Shown here one piece after another: positions 10,319 to 20,279 of a stretch of 64,000 nt of DNA. Position 1 is the stretch's first letter, and the number at the start of each line of letters is the position of its first letter. The notes under the pieces are model-generated. The model was not told where the DNA came from. It made no database searches and saw only the letters and a program-made list of their open reading frames with translations. Location: positions 1-64,000 of the forward strand of contig JAIPBW010000003.1 in NCBI GenBank assembly GCA_021738505.1, in the 5' to 3' direction. Made by a program: the position numbers and the translations under genes. The DNA comes from Bacteroidales bacterium. Lineage in GTDB: Bacteria; Bacteroidota; Bacteroidia; Bacteroidales; PWNQ01.

Positions 10319-11047
10319 ATGCACTTGTTCTATCATTCAGATGCGGGTTTCTCTTCTTCATTCACTTTTAATAAAGAAGAGTCAGGACATATAGCCAAAG
10401 TGCTCCGGCTTAAACCCGGTGACACAATCCACCTGACAAATGGGTTAGGATATTTTTATCCGGCCGAAATCATAGAGGCCAACCCCAATAAAGTCCGAAT
10501 TAATATTCTGGAAGAGAATCATCAGCCTCGCAGAGATTTTTTTATTCATATTGCATTGGCACCAACGAAAAACATAAAACGTACCGAATGGTTTGTAGAA
10601 AAAGCAGTGGAAATAGGTATAGAAAAGATCAGCTTTTTTCACAGCCGGCATTCGGAGCGAGACATCATAAAACCGGAACGGATCAGAAAAGTAGCCATTG
10701 CTGCTATGAAGCAATCCCAAAAAGCTTATTTACCTGACATTAACGACATATCAAGTTTTGAGAATGTATTAAATAATGCTGATGAATCGCACAAATGGAT
10801 GGCTCACTGCAACAATAACAGCACAAGAACACAAATTGACTCTGTTAAAACAGGAGAAAGCCACATTATATTAATAGGTCCCGAAGGAGGCTTTCACCCG
10901 GATGAAATAGCGGAAGCAGAGAAAAATGGGTTTACATCCATTGAACTTAGCCCCTATCGATTACGAACAGAAACAGCAGCTTTAACAGCATGCCAGTGGC
11001 TGAATATTCAATATACTAAAGAGCTACTTAATCGTTTAAAGCTATAG
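10319..11047 (+). CDS. rsmE: 16S rRNA (uracil(1498)-N(3))-methyltransferase RsmE
   Basis: SPOUT-class methyltransferase that methylates N3 of U1498 in 16S rRNA, in the decoding region, using S-adenosylmethionine. It is 242 residues, normal for the family. The N-terminal part is a PUA-like RNA-binding domain (SGHIAKVLRLKPGDTIHLTNG). The C-terminal part carries the knot region with IILIGPEGGFHPDEI and LSPYRLRTETAALTA, both RsmE hallmarks. It is divergent from the SBF transporter, with a 26-bp gap between the two starts. Confidence 0.95.
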   Translation: MHLFYHSDAGFSSSFTFNKEESGHIAKVLRLKPGDTIHLTNGLGYFYPAEIIEANPNKVRINILEENHQPRRDFFIHIALAPTKNIKRTEWFVEKAVEIGIEKISFFHSRHSERDIIKPERIRKVAIAAMKQSQKAYLPDINDISSFENVLNNADESHKWMAHCNNNSTRTQIDSVKTGESHIILIGPEGGFHPDEIAEAEKNGFTSIELSPYRLRTETAALTACQWLNIQYTKELLNRLKL

Positions 11048-11085
11048 AGAACGCAAAATCATTCCGTATTTTGATAAATAGCTTT

Positions 11086-11093
11086 TACCTTTG
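11086..11093 (+). promoter_or_regulatory. Probable -7 element of the DUF4159 gene
   Basis: TACCTTTG fits TAnnTTTG, 18 bp upstream of the ATG at 11112. The gene therefore appears to have its own promoter despite lying 64 bp after rsmE. Confidence 0.45.
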
Positions 11094-11111
11094 CACATAA
11101 ATAATAAATAA

Positions 11112-11771
11112 ATGAAAAAGCTACTCACAATAACCTTACTATTAATTGCCATAACAGCTTATGCGCAAAATCAACCAGGCATAAAGATTGCCAGGCTAAA
11201 ATATGAAGGTGGCGGCGACTGGTATGCAGACCCTACATCACTGACAAACCTAATTTCCTTCAGCAACCAAAACCTAAACACCAATATCGCCGGCAATTAC
11301 GAAACAGTAGAAGTAGGCAGCAAGGAGATATTTCAATATCCGTTTGTTCATTTAACCGGCCATGGTAATATTGTCCTTAGTCCCGGCGAAGCCGAAAACC
11401 TTCGCAAATACCTACTATCAGGAGGATTTCTACATATCGACGACAACTATGGATTAGATGAATATATCCGTCCTGAAATGAAAAAAGTTTTCCCTGAACT
11501 TGAGTTTGTGGAATTACCTTATGGCCATCCCATTTATCATCAGAAATATGATTTTAACAATGGAACACCCAAAATCCATGAGCATGACGGAAAACCGGCT
11601 CAGGGATTCGGTTTAATCTATGAGGGCCGTCTGGTTTGTTACTATACATACGAAAGTGATCTGAGTGATGGCTGGGAAGACCCGGAAGTACATAATGATT
11701 CGGAAGAAACACGGCTAAAAGCGCTTCAAATGGGTGCAAACATTATACAATATGTCTTTATGAAGAATTGA
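11112..11771 (+). CDS. Secreted DUF4159-domain protein
   Basis: 219 residues with a cleavable signal peptide (MKKLLTITLLLIAITAYAQ). The mature part matches the DUF4159 family: GGGDWYADPTSLTNLISF, then FQYPFVHLTGHGNI, then LRKYLLSGGFLHIDDNYG. The last motif resembles class I glutamine-amidotransferase-like folds, in which a short helix follows a GGFL strand. The biochemical function of DUF4159 is not established. It lies between rsmE and a T9SS cargo gene but appears to be transcribed separately. It is probably periplasmic. Confidence 0.85.
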   Translation: MKKLLTITLLLIAITAYAQNQPGIKIARLKYEGGGDWYADPTSLTNLISFSNQNLNTNIAGNYETVEVGSKEIFQYPFVHLTGHGNIVLSPGEAENLRKYLLSGGFLHIDDNYGLDEYIRPEMKKVFPELEFVELPYGHPIYHQKYDFNNGTPKIHEHDGKPAQGFGLIYEGRLVCYYTYESDLSDGWEDPEVHNDSEETRLKALQMGANIIQYVFMKN

Positions 11772-11877
11772 CAAATTCCAAATACCGAAATCCCCCTTCC
11801 CCTATCCCGCTGTATATCTGATTTTTAAACAACAAAGCTAAATAACAACGAAACACAAAAACTTTTAGCACCCCATA

Positions 11878-11911
11878 TTGTTGATATTATGACTAAACAT
11901 TATTATATTTG
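11878..11911 (+). promoter_or_regulatory. Promoter of the T9SS cargo gene
   Basis: TTGTTG at 11878-11883 and TATATTTG at 11904-11911, 20 bp apart, match the Bacteroidota -33/-7 pattern. The start codon follows 54 bp later. Confidence 0.65.
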
Positions 11912-11965
11912 TCCCCCAATTACAAAGTATGAAAACAATTTAAAAATTATTAAATCTTATTAGTT

Positions 11966-13234
11966 ATGAAAAGAATTTTAATTTCCGCAATTTTGCTTAT
12001 TGCATTTGTGGGTGTACAGGCACAGACCATTAACGCCCCACAGATCAATGAAAAGCACAAAGAAAATGCAAAAAAAATTGAGAAAAAAGCCGATTCAAAA
12101 GCAGGTAGTTGGTTCGAACCAACATTGAATCTTTTGGATGACTTTTACGGAGGCAGTTATGACAATGCTGTTACACTTTATTCAAATATTTTGTGGCCAG
12201 ATTCAGCTGCAAAGTATTTAAGTAACGGGCCAACACATGCATGGTTAAATTCTATGGGTTTTGTTGTTGATCCTTATGCTGACTGGTATTCACAGGCAAT
12301 TGACATTGACAATCAAAACGTAACGAACATCTCGCTCGACTCACTGTATATCGTGGGATGGTACGAAAACGTAAATGGTGTATTTGAAGATACACTTGTT
12401 TTCGAGATTGTCGTTGATACAGCAACTACTCAGCCAGCTTTCTCTAACATTTTCTACACAGACTCCAGCGCATTTTTCAGCGCTCCGAGAATGCAAGGAA
12501 GTAGCACATTAAAAGGTTTTGAAGCCCGTCTGACCGATCCGAATAAGTATGTTATCAAGCATGTTCTTACGGACCAGGACTCAACTATGGGTGGTGGTAA
12601 AATTATGAATTTTGCCATTGAAGATTATATCCCATCAGGAATCAATATCAATCCTGAAGAGGTTGTAGGTATCAGCGCTACTTTCGTTCCCGGATACTCT
12701 TACTCTTTCGGAGACACTATTTTCGATTATGATGCCTCAACACCAGAAGCGTTAATGAATTCTATGCGTATCGGTTTCTATGCTACTGATGATGCACAAG
12801 CAAATCCGAATTTGTTCCTTGATCCTTATAATGATGCAGGTCATTACAACGGAACTTATATAATTGAAACAGACGGACGTTATAGCCTTTACAGCTCACA
12901 GAGTCCATTAAACGACTGTATGCTCCCACAAACTTCATGGGGTATGTACATGGGTACTTACTTCGATTGGACAGTTGGTGTTGAAGAAAACAAAAACACC
13001 ATGGAAATGAGCATTTATCCTAATCCTGTTGCAGATCAAATCAACATTTCTGTTGAGGATTACAACAATGCTTCATTAGAAATTTATAACCTGTTAGGCG
13101 AAGTTGTTAAATCAGAAACGATTAACAGTGCTAACACAAATGTTAATGTTTCCGGATTAAATAACGGTACTTACATTGTACGCGTTCTTAGCGGAGACAA
13201 AGTTGCTACACAAAAAGTTGTAATCAACAAATAA
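11966..13234 (+). CDS. Secreted protein with T9SS type A sorting domain
   Basis: 422 residues. An N-terminal signal peptide (MKRILISAILLIAFVGVQAQ) takes it to the periplasm. The last 75 residues form a por-secretion tail: MSIYPNPVADQINISV, then SLEIYNLLGEVVKS, then GLNNGTYIVRVLSGDKVATQKVVINK. This directs export through the type IX system, with the domain removed at the cell surface. The middle (about 45-330) is a mixed region rich in Asp, Ser, Tyr and Trp with no motif I recognise. A strong terminator follows, and the promoter is well formed. The surface role is unknown. Confidence 0.9.
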   Translation: MKRILISAILLIAFVGVQAQTINAPQINEKHKENAKKIEKKADSKAGSWFEPTLNLLDDFYGGSYDNAVTLYSNILWPDSAAKYLSNGPTHAWLNSMGFVVDPYADWYSQAIDIDNQNVTNISLDSLYIVGWYENVNGVFEDTLVFEIVVDTATTQPAFSNIFYTDSSAFFSAPRMQGSSTLKGFEARLTDPNKYVIKHVLTDQDSTMGGGKIMNFAIEDYIPSGININPEEVVGISATFVPGYSYSFGDTIFDYDASTPEALMNSMRIGFYATDDAQANPNLFLDPYNDAGHYNGTYIIETDGRYSLYSSQSPLNDCMLPQTSWGMYMGTYFDWTVGVEENKNTMEMSIYPNPVADQINISVEDYNNASLEIYNLLGEVVKSETINSANTNVNVSGLNNGTYIVRVLSGDKVATQKVVINK

Positions 13235-13257
13235 TAAAACAATTTATTATCTCGAAA

Positions 13258-13290
13258 GAAAGCCTGCTTGCAAAAGCGGGCTTTTTTTTT
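13258..13290 (+). terminator. Rho-independent terminator of the T9SS cargo gene
   Basis: AAAGCCtGCTT pairs with AAGCgGGCTTT, followed by a run of T. It lies about 24 bp after the stop codon and directly before repeat A copy 2. Confidence 0.85.
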
Positions 13291-13300
13291 GCCCCGGACT

Positions 13301-13580
13301 AAATTTTTCAAAATATTGATAATGGTATTATTATGTTTTCTTGCTTTTATCTCTTACTGTTATTTGCTTCGCGTCATCTGTAGTCATTTGCGCTTCGCGC
13401 GTCATTTTGCTTTACTATGCTCTAAGTCATTTACTTAAGGGCTTTCTGAGACGGTTATTTTTGAGAGCATCCGGACACAGAAGTATAAAAAATGACCATT
13501 AATGACTACCAATGACCATCAATGACAACAAATGACTACTAATGACAATAAATGTCATTGTTTTCTTTGCATTATCCAAA
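13301..13580 (+). repeat. Dispersed intergenic repeat A, copy 2
   Basis: About 280 bp, with the same landmark order as copy 1 and the longest decamer array. It lacks the 8-bp insertion of copy 1, so the long hydrophobic frame is broken. It ends in ATTGTTTTCTTTGCATTATCCA and passes through TCGTCCAGCCC straight into B module 4. It lies between convergent genes, just past a terminator, and is therefore probably silent unless it has its own promoter. Confidence 0.88.
13491..13560 (+). repeat. Decamer array AATGACnAnn, 7 units (in repeat A copy 2)
   Basis: Seven contiguous 10-bp units: AATGACCATT, AATGACTACC, AATGACCATC, AATGACAACA, AATGACTACT, AATGACAATA, AATGTCATTG. The 10-bp period places the same face of each unit on one side of the DNA helix. 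Confidence 0.95.
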
Positions 13581-13588
13581 TCGTCCAG

Positions 13589-13642
13589 CCCTTTAATCAT
13601 TCTCCTGTGTGCCGGACGCCGCGCCATGGAGGTTTCATAATG
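13589..13642 (+). repeat. Short hairpin repeat, B module copy 4
   Basis: CCTTTAATCATTCTCCTGTG, then TGCCGGACGCCGCGCCATGG, then AGGTTTCATAATG. It is almost identical to copy 1 at 3936-3983. CTCC pairs with GGAG. From 13643 to 13788 nothing else is recognised. Confidence 0.78.
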
Positions 13643-13788
13643 TATAAAAAAACCGGCTGAGGTCTGTTAAAAAAAGTCTGTTTAATCATAAGTCAGGATT
13701 ATTGAAAAAGTCTTTAGGACAACAGGCAGAAGGTGGCAAGATGGAGCATGGTGAAACAAAAAGGCCTTTATGAACAAACACAACCTTA

Positions 13789-13826
13789 TAAAAAAAGGCC
13801 ACACTCAAAAAGAATGCAGCCTTTGT
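13789..13826 (-). terminator. Probable terminator of gcvP
   Basis: On the minus strand, AAAGGC and GCCTTT pair around a loop of about 20 bases, followed by TTTT. The stem is short, so the call is moderate. Confidence 0.5.
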
Positions 13827-13856
13827 TAAACCTTAATTAAAAGCAAAGTCTAATAT

Positions 13857-16733
13857 CTAATGTTCCCTGTATGAGTCAATCGGTTCGCAAGTACAAACGA
13901 GATGGCGGTCACCGTATGCATCGTCAACACGGGTAACAGGCGGCCAGTATTTCTCTCCTTTATTGCTGTCAACAGGAAATACGGCTTTTTCTCTTGTATA
14001 TGGATAGTTCCATTCGTCGGTTACAACCACAGATGCCGTATGAGGAGCATTTTTAATTACATTGTTTTCTTTGTCAGCCTTACCCTCCTCAATTTCTTTA
14101 ATCTCTTTGCGAATACTTTTCATAGCCGTAACAAAGCGATCAAGCTCTGGTAATGGTTCGCTTTCAGTAGGCTCTACCATCAGCGTACCATGTACCGGGA
14201 AAGCAACTGTTGGTGCATGAAAACTATAATCCGCCAATCGCTTAGCTATGTCAATTTCAGTAATGTCTGCTGATTTATGGAATGGATTACAATCTACGAT
14301 CATTTCATGAGCAACATTTCCATTGGCACCTTTATAGAGAATATCATAATCCTCGCTAAGTTCCGCTTTCAAATAATTTGCATTAAGAATCGAAATTTTC
14401 GTAGCTTCCGTTAATCCGTCGCCACCTAATAACCGTAAATACCCGTAGGAAATAGGCAAAATCAAAGGGCTACCGAAAGGTGCTGCTGCCACAGCTCCTA
14501 TCGCCTTTGAGCCACCGGTTTTCACTACCTTATGAGAAGGAAGATAGGGTTTCAACTTTTCATTTACGCCAATAGGACCTACACCCGGACCTCCTCCACC
14601 ATGTGGGATAGCAAAGGTTTTATGCAGATTCAAATGACAAACATCAGCACCAATAATTCCCGGATTAGTTAATCCAACCTGGGCATTCATATTAGCTCCA
14701 TCCAGATAAACTAAACCTCCATTTTCGTGTACGATATCAATAATCTCCAGAATATCCTCTTCAAAAACACCGTGCGTTGAAGGGTAGGTAATCATTATGG
14801 CTGCAAGATTATCTTTGTGTTCTTCAGCTTTCTTTCTTAAATCGTCCAGACTGATATTTCCATTTTTATCACTTTCCACTACTACGACTTTCGTTCCTGC
14901 CATTACAGCACTTGCCGGATTTGTTCCGTGGGCAGAAGAAGGAACCAAAGTAATATTGCGGTGACTTTCACCATGATCCTGATGATAAGCGCGGATCGTC
15001 AACAATCCCGTATGTTCGCCTGCTGCTCCGGAATTAGGTTGAAAAGATACCGCGGAATATCCCGTGACTTCTTTAAGCCATTCTTCCAGATTATCAATCA
15101 ATTCGTAATATCCCTTTGCCTGGTCTTTGGGAACAAATGGGTGTATCTCGCCAAATTCGGGCCAGCTAAGTGAAAACAATTCTGCTGCTGCATTAAGTTT
15201 CATTGTACACGATCCCAAAGGTATCATTGTCCGGTTTAAGGCTAGATCTTTATTTTCAAGAGAAGTCATATAACGCATCATATCGGTTTCTGAATGATAG
15301 GTATTAAAAACCGGATGTGTCAGGTATTCACTTTTTCTTACAAATTTGGAATCAAAAGCATAATCTCCTGGTTTTTCTTGTTTCACGGATTTGACTTGCT
15401 GATCGGCAGCTTTGCCAAAGACAGTCAAAATATTTTGTACATCCTGTAATGTGGTTGTTTCATCTAAACTAATACCCACTTTTGATGCATCAATTTTTCT
15501 GAAGTTCATCTTTTCTTTCAAAGCTAAATCAATAACCTGATCAGCAGAACCATTCTTGTCTAGTTCGATTGCCAGAGTATCAAAATAGTTTTGATTTAGC
15601 TGTTTAAAACCTAACTCCTCAATTCCTTTGGCTAATGTTTTTGCTAAAGCATGGATATCTTCAGCGATGTTCTTCAATCCTTTAGGGCCGTGATAAGTAG
15701 CATAAAAACCGGCCATTGAAGCCAATAAAGCCTGAGCTGTACAAATATTCGATGTTGCCCGTTCTCTTTTAATATGCTGTTCTCTTGTTTGCAGAGCCAT
15801 ACGAAGCGCCTGATTGCCTTCTTTGTCCTTTGAAATACCAATAATCCGGCCGGGAATATTTCGTTTATACTTCTCTTCCGTAGCAAAATATGCAGCATGA
15901 GGGCCACCGAAACCCATCGGTATACCAAAACGCTGTGTAGAGCCAAGGGCAATATCAGCGCCTAATTCGGCCGGAGGTGTTAATAATGTAAGGCTCAAAA
16001 TATCAGCAGCCATCGAAACTAACATTTCATTCTCATGCGCTTTTTCTATAAACTGCTTATAATCATGGATTTCTCCATTAATATCCGGATACTGTACAAG
16101 TGCTCCGAAAAAAGTATCATCAAGTTCAACCTCTTTAAAATTGCCAAAAACAAGCTCAATGTCCATTGGGACAGCTCTGGTCATGAGAACATCTTTTGTC
16201 TGAGGAAAAATTCTGTCATCTACAAAAAACTTCACTGCTCCACGTTTTTTGGCTTTTCTGGAACGCGCATCCAATGACATTGACATAGCTTCTGCTGCTG
16301 CTGTAGCCTCATCAAGTAAGGATGCATTAGCCATATTAAAACCTGTAAGGTCTGTGATAACGGTTTGAAAGTTTAACAAAGCCTCAAGCCTTCCTTGCGA
16401 AATTTCCGCCTGGTATGGCGTGTAAGAAGTATACCAACCGGGGTTTTCCAAAACATTACGTTGAATTACCCCTGGTAAGATTGTATTGTAATACCCTAAA
16501 CCAATAAAGGTTTTGTAAATCTTATTTTTTTCACCAAGAGATTTGATATGTTCTATGTATTCCTTTTCATTAATACCTTCAGGTAAAGAAAGGGGTTTAT
16601 CAAGCCTGATAGATTTAGGAATTGTCTTATCAATCAATTCATCCAATGTTTGAACACCGACTTTTTTCAACATCTCTGGCACCTGGTCGGCGTTGGGGCC
16701 ATTATGTCTGCGGGAAAAATTATTGGTTATCAT
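13857..16733 (-). CDS. gcvP: Glycine dehydrogenase (decarboxylating), P-protein
   Basis: PLP enzyme of the glycine cleavage system. It decarboxylates glycine and passes the aminomethyl group to lipoyl H-protein, feeding one-carbon units to folate. The 958-residue single chain has the two homologous halves fused, as in E. coli. K705 in NLHKTFAIPHGGGGPG is the expected PLP-binding lysine. RRHNGP near the N-terminus and TYPSTHGVFEE in the second half are also typical. It is monocistronic; gcvT and gcvH are not in the window. The one-carbon output links functionally to thyA and folA about 6 kb away. No glycine riboswitch was seen upstream. Confidence 0.97.
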   Translation of the reverse strand: MITNNFSRRHNGPNADQVPEMLKKVGVQTLDELIDKTIPKSIRLDKPLSLPEGINEKEYIEHIKSLGEKNKIYKTFIGLGYYNTILPGVIQRNVLENPGWYTSYTPYQAEISQGRLEALLNFQTVITDLTGFNMANASLLDEATAAAEAMSMSLDARSRKAKKRGAVKFFVDDRIFPQTKDVLMTRAVPMDIELVFGNFKEVELDDTFFGALVQYPDINGEIHDYKQFIEKAHENEMLVSMAADILSLTLLTPPAELGADIALGSTQRFGIPMGFGGPHAAYFATEEKYKRNIPGRIIGISKDKEGNQALRMALQTREQHIKRERATSNICTAQALLASMAGFYATYHGPKGLKNIAEDIHALAKTLAKGIEELGFKQLNQNYFDTLAIELDKNGSADQVIDLALKEKMNFRKIDASKVGISLDETTTLQDVQNILTVFGKAADQQVKSVKQEKPGDYAFDSKFVRKSEYLTHPVFNTYHSETDMMRYMTSLENKDLALNRTMIPLGSCTMKLNAAAELFSLSWPEFGEIHPFVPKDQAKGYYELIDNLEEWLKEVTGYSAVSFQPNSGAAGEHTGLLTIRAYHQDHGESHRNITLVPSSAHGTNPASAVMAGTKVVVVESDKNGNISLDDLRKKAEEHKDNLAAIMITYPSTHGVFEEDILEIIDIVHENGGLVYLDGANMNAQVGLTNPGIIGADVCHLNLHKTFAIPHGGGGPGVGPIGVNEKLKPYLPSHKVVKTGGSKAIGAVAAAPFGSPLILPISYGYLRLLGGDGLTEATKISILNANYLKAELSEDYDILYKGANGNVAHEMIVDCNPFHKSADITEIDIAKRLADYSFHAPTVAFPVHGTLMVEPTESEPLPELDRFVTAMKSIRKEIKEIEEGKADKENNVIKNAPHTASVVVTDEWNYPYTREKAVFPVDSNKGEKYWPPVTRVDDAYGDRHLVCTCEPIDSYREH

Positions 16734-17477
16734 AATATTTGTTTTATAGTATTTGTTATTGAATTGTGTTCAAAATTACACCTATTTTATATAATAGCAA
16801 TATTCTTTTGTTTTACTCTGTATTTGTATTTCATATTTTCAACTCACAAAACGAAGGCATGTCAGATAATCAGGCATTTCCAATAAGACAAACCTTTTAA
16901 TCTCCGATCTTCAATTTTTCAAGACCAATTGCATTTTTGTACCCACTCAAATAAGGCAGAAATGTAATATAAAAGTAAACAATTTTATAGAAAAATGGTT
17001 TCAAAGGAATTAGGACAAAGTGATTATAAATAATTTTTGCAAAAAATTGCATTCTGTTAATGTATAAACAATATGGCCAGCTGTAAAGTGAAGTGCATTT
17101 AGCTCTTTTTCAAAAACATATTCAAATTCATGCAATACATGTATATTGATAACATATTGACATATAACAAATTTGAAAATATTAGTCTAAATATTCATGG
17201 AATTGTATGCTGCAAAATACAAATACCATTATATTTGCAAATATAAGCGACCCTTATTACAAGGCTTCACTTCCCTCCTGTGGAAAATCAGGCTATTACA
17301 TAAAACACAACAATACACGCAAACTACAATAAAACATTAGTATCTGGGAATTATAAAATTAGGATCATAAATTTTGTTCCTAAAGCTATTTATAAATTGG
17401 AACAATGGAGTAAATTTTAAAATTAATTCAAAATATCAAATCAAAGAATTAGGGTATAATCATTAAATTTAATATTT
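16734..17477. other. Long AT-rich divergent intergenic region between gcvP and hppA
   Basis: 744 bp with no supported gene. The only clear structure is a -7-like box inside a 16-bp palindrome at 17230-17245, which leaves a leader of about 235 nt before hppA. I see no conserved riboswitch core and none of the dispersed repeats found elsewhere in the window. Confidence 0.6.
17230..17245 (+). promoter_or_regulatory. hppA: 16-bp palindrome overlapping a -7 box upstream of hppA
   Basis: TATATTTGCAAATATA is a perfect palindrome whose left half is also TATATTTG, the Bacteroidota -7 consensus. It could be a promoter read in either direction or a repressor site over a promoter. The nearest TTG upstream (17203) is slightly too far for an ideal -33 box. 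Confidence 0.4.
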
Positions 17478-19799
17478 ATGGAGAACATTATTTATTTTAT
17501 TCCTTTAACAGCCATCCTTGGTTTTCTGTTTATATTGTGGAAAATTTCATGGGTAAACAAACAATCTGAAGGTGACAGCAAAATGCAGGAAGTTTCTGCA
17601 CGCATAAGAAACGGTGCGATGGCATTTTTAAAGTCAGAATATAAGTATCTGACAGTATTTGTCATCAGTGTATCAATCCTGCTTTTTATCAAAAGTACAA
17701 CAGAAGTAGATTCGAATGGCTTTGTCGTTATTCCTTTCATTACGGGAGCATTGTTATCCGGCTTAGCCGGATATTTGGGCATGCGCATTGCGACCAAAGC
17801 AAATTCCCGTACCACAGAAGCTACAAAAACCTCATTAGGGAAGGCATTAGGTGTTGCATTTAGTGGTGGTTCCGTTATGGGAATTGGAGTTGTTTCATTG
17901 GGAATTATTGGTTTAAGTTTGTTATTTATCCTTTTTCAAACCGTTTTATTACCAGAATGGGATATGGTAAAAGTGCTTAACCTCATCTCTTCTTTTTCTC
18001 TCGGAGCTTCATCTATTGCTCTCTTTGCGAGAGTAGGCGGTGGTATTTATACAAAAGCTGCGGATGTTGGAGCAGATTTAGTAGGTAAAGTAGAAGCCGG
18101 TATTCCCGAAGACCACCCTTTAAACCCGGCCACCATTGCAGACAATGTTGGAGACAACGTTGGTGATGTTGCCGGTATGGGAGCTGATCTTTTTGAATCT
18201 TTTGTGGGTGCGATTATTGCTGCCATGGTATTAGGGGCTGCATTTATTGAACTCACGGCTTTTCAAAGCGGATTTGAATTAGGAGCTGTTATGCTTCCAC
18301 TGGCTTTAGGTGCATTAGGGATTATCACTTCAATCATTGGGATATTATTCGTAAAAGTCAATGGTAGTGGGGATCCTCATAAAGCTTTGAATAAAGGAGA
18401 AATTATTTCAATGGCATTAATGATTATTTCATCATTTTTCCTGATTAGTTGGCTACTACCGGAGTCATGGGTAGAAGAGACAGCTTTGAGAGGTGCTATT
18501 ACTTACACTCCGGTAAAGATTTTCATTGCCACTTTAATAGGAATAGCTGCCGGTTACATTATCGGTCAGATAACAACCTATTATACCGCTACGGGAAAAA
18601 ATCCGGTTAAAAGTATTGTCAAAAGGTCTATTACAGGTCCGGCTACCAATATCATCTCTGGCATTGAAATTGGGATGCTCTCCACAGCTATTCCCCTGCT
18701 AACAATCGGAGCCGCAATAATTGGAGCTTATTATCTGGGTGGTCTTTTCGGAATAGCTATTGCCGCAGTTGCCCTTTTATCCAATGTCGGATTCCAGTTA
18801 TCAGTAGATGCTTTCGGGCCTATTGCAGATAATGCCGGAGGGATTGCTGAAATGAATCGTCTGTCTCCGGAAGTAAGACAACGAACAGACAAGCTGGACG
18901 CCGTAGGAAACACTACTGCTGCCATAGGCAAGGGCTTTGCTATTGGCTCAGCCACTTTAACTGCTTTAGCATTATTCGCAGCTTTCACCAAACAAGCCAA
19001 TATTACTACCATTGATATTGCCAATCCCGTTATTATCGCCGGAGTTCTTGTTGGGGCCATGCTGCCTTTCTTGTTTTCTTCACTGGCGCTGGGGGCTGTC
19101 GGACGCGCTTCAAGTACTATGATTGAAGAAGTTCGCCGTCAGTTTAAAAATATCCCTCAACTTACAAGTGCCTTAAAAATCATGAAAAAATATGAAGGCG
19201 ATTTTGAACATATTTCCGATGAGGAACAAAAAGAATTAGACGATGCTGCTCCATACGCTGAATATAAAAAATGCATTGAAATATCAACCCAATCATCCCT
19301 CAAAGAAATGGTTTTACCGGGGACATTAGCTGTTGTTGTTCCTGTTTTGTTTGGCTACTTAGGCGGCCCGGAAATACTTGGAGGCTTTTTAGCCGGCGCT
19401 GTTGCCTCAGGAATACTATTAGCGATATTTCAGGCTAATTCCGGAGGAGCCTGGGATAATGCTAAAAAAATGGTAGAAGAAGGCTATACGCATGAGGGTA
19501 CGGAATATAAAAAAGGAAGTGAAACACATAAAGCTACTGTTGTAGGCGATACTGTCGGTGATCCACTTAAGGATACATCCGGACCATCCCTCAACATATT
19601 AATCAAATTGATGTCTATTGTAGCTTTAGTTATTGCTCCGGGCATTAAAATTGATAAACCTGACGAAAATGCAGCCAGACAAGAGAATAAAGAAGATAAC
19701 ACCCCTGTTGAAACTGCTTTTCAGGCACCGGTTGAAGATGGTTCAACCTTGTACATTAATCCGTCAGTTTTTCACGAAAAGCAAAACACTAAATCATAG
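17478..19799 (+). CDS. hppA: Membrane-bound ion-translocating pyrophosphatase
   Basis: Couples pyrophosphate hydrolysis to Na+ or H+ transport across the inner membrane, recovering energy from biosynthetic PPi. 773 residues with about 16 hydrophobic segments. The catalytic motifs are intact: [35 protein letters not shown] near 195-230 and [17 protein letters not shown] near 690. The sequence [10 protein letters not shown] carries Ala where K+-independent enzymes have Lys (GNTTK), which by family knowledge suggests a K+-dependent enzyme, many of which pump Na+. The C-terminal tail of about 45 residues is polar. A terminator follows. Confidence 0.96.
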   Translation: MENIIYFIPLTAILGFLFILWKISWVNKQSEGDSKMQEVSARIRNGAMAFLKSEYKYLTVFVISVSILLFIKSTTEVDSNGFVVIPFITGALLSGLAGYLGMRIATKANSRTTEATKTSLGKALGVAFSGGSVMGIGVVSLGIIGLSLLFILFQTVLLPEWDMVKVLNLISSFSLGASSIALFARVGGGIYTKAADVGADLVGKVEAGIPEDHPLNPATIADNVGDNVGDVAGMGADLFESFVGAIIAAMVLGAAFIELTAFQSGFELGAVMLPLALGALGIITSIIGILFVKVNGSGDPHKALNKGEIISMALMIISSFFLISWLLPESWVEETALRGAITYTPVKIFIATLIGIAAGYIIGQITTYYTATGKNPVKSIVKRSITGPATNIISGIEIGMLSTAIPLLTIGAAIIGAYYLGGLFGIAIAAVALLSNVGFQLSVDAFGPIADNAGGIAEMNRLSPEVRQRTDKLDAVGNTTAAIGKGFAIGSATLTALALFAAFTKQANITTIDIANPVIIAGVLVGAMLPFLFSSLALGAVGRASSTMIEEVRRQFKNIPQLTSALKIMKKYEGDFEHISDEEQKELDDAAPYAEYKKCIEISTQSSLKEMVLPGTLAVVVPVLFGYLGGPEILGGFLAGAVASGILLAIFQANSGGAWDNAKKMVEEGYTHEGTEYKKGSETHKATVVGDTVGDPLKDTSGPSLNILIKLMSIVALVIAPGIKIDKPDENAARQENKEDNTPVETAFQAPVEDGSTLYINPSVFHEKQNTKS

Positions 19800-19839
19800 T
19801 CTTATGTAAAGACTATCTTCTCCAGGATATCTTGGTGAA

Positions 19840-19892
19840 AAAATAAACAACACCGTATAGGGAAAAATGATGCCCTGTACGGTGTTTTATTT
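19840..19892 (+). terminator. Terminator of hppA
   Basis: ACACCGTAtaGGG pairs with CCCtgTACGGTGT, followed by TTTATTTT. Confidence 0.75.
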
Positions 19893-20279
19893 TGCGATAA
19901 CGTTGCCTTTCTATGAATCGTTTGTATCTTATTAAAGTCTGTATAATAGATAAAATCAAATCCTGAAAGAAAGCCATACTCTATTGCGACCGCAGTAGTA
20001 ATGTGTTTATATTTAAGGCTAATATCTGCGAACCTACATTTCATAATTTTCAGGATAAAATATTACCTTTGCTACAAATTAATATTTTTTCGGTTTTAAA
20101 TGTAAGTTTTGTCCAAGTCAGTATATCTTGAAGCCGGCAGACGGCAACAAAAAATAGCTTTGAGCAACTACCCATTTCCGAAGAAAACAAGATTAACAAA
20201 TAATATAAGGTAAAGTAAGGAACTAAATATGGATTTGTTTGTTGGACAGATTAAGGATCGAAAATGAGGTGAGATAACA
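19893..20279 (+). promoter_or_regulatory. Promoter and long leader of the bifunctional nuclease gene
   Basis: TACCTTTG at 20064-20071 fits the -7 element and would give a leader of about 200 nt. In the leader, ATG at 20229 starts a 12-codon frame (MDLFVGQIKDRK) ending at 20267, 12 bp before the gene start. That is a possible upstream ORF, but it is too short to support without data. Nothing is recognised at 19893-20060. Confidence 0.4.

Noticed and set aside
12113-12122. GGTTCGAACC, resembling a tRNA T-arm
   Set aside because: It is inside the T9SS cargo coding region, and no acceptor or anticodon arms can be formed. No tRNA gene was seen anywhere in the window.
13491-13560. Decamer array considered as a CRISPR array
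   Set aside because: The unit is only 10 bp with no unique spacers and no cas genes; it is a simple tandem repeat.
16734-17229. Glycine riboswitch upstream of gcvP
   Set aside because: I looked for tandem aptamer-like conserved cores on the minus strand and saw none.
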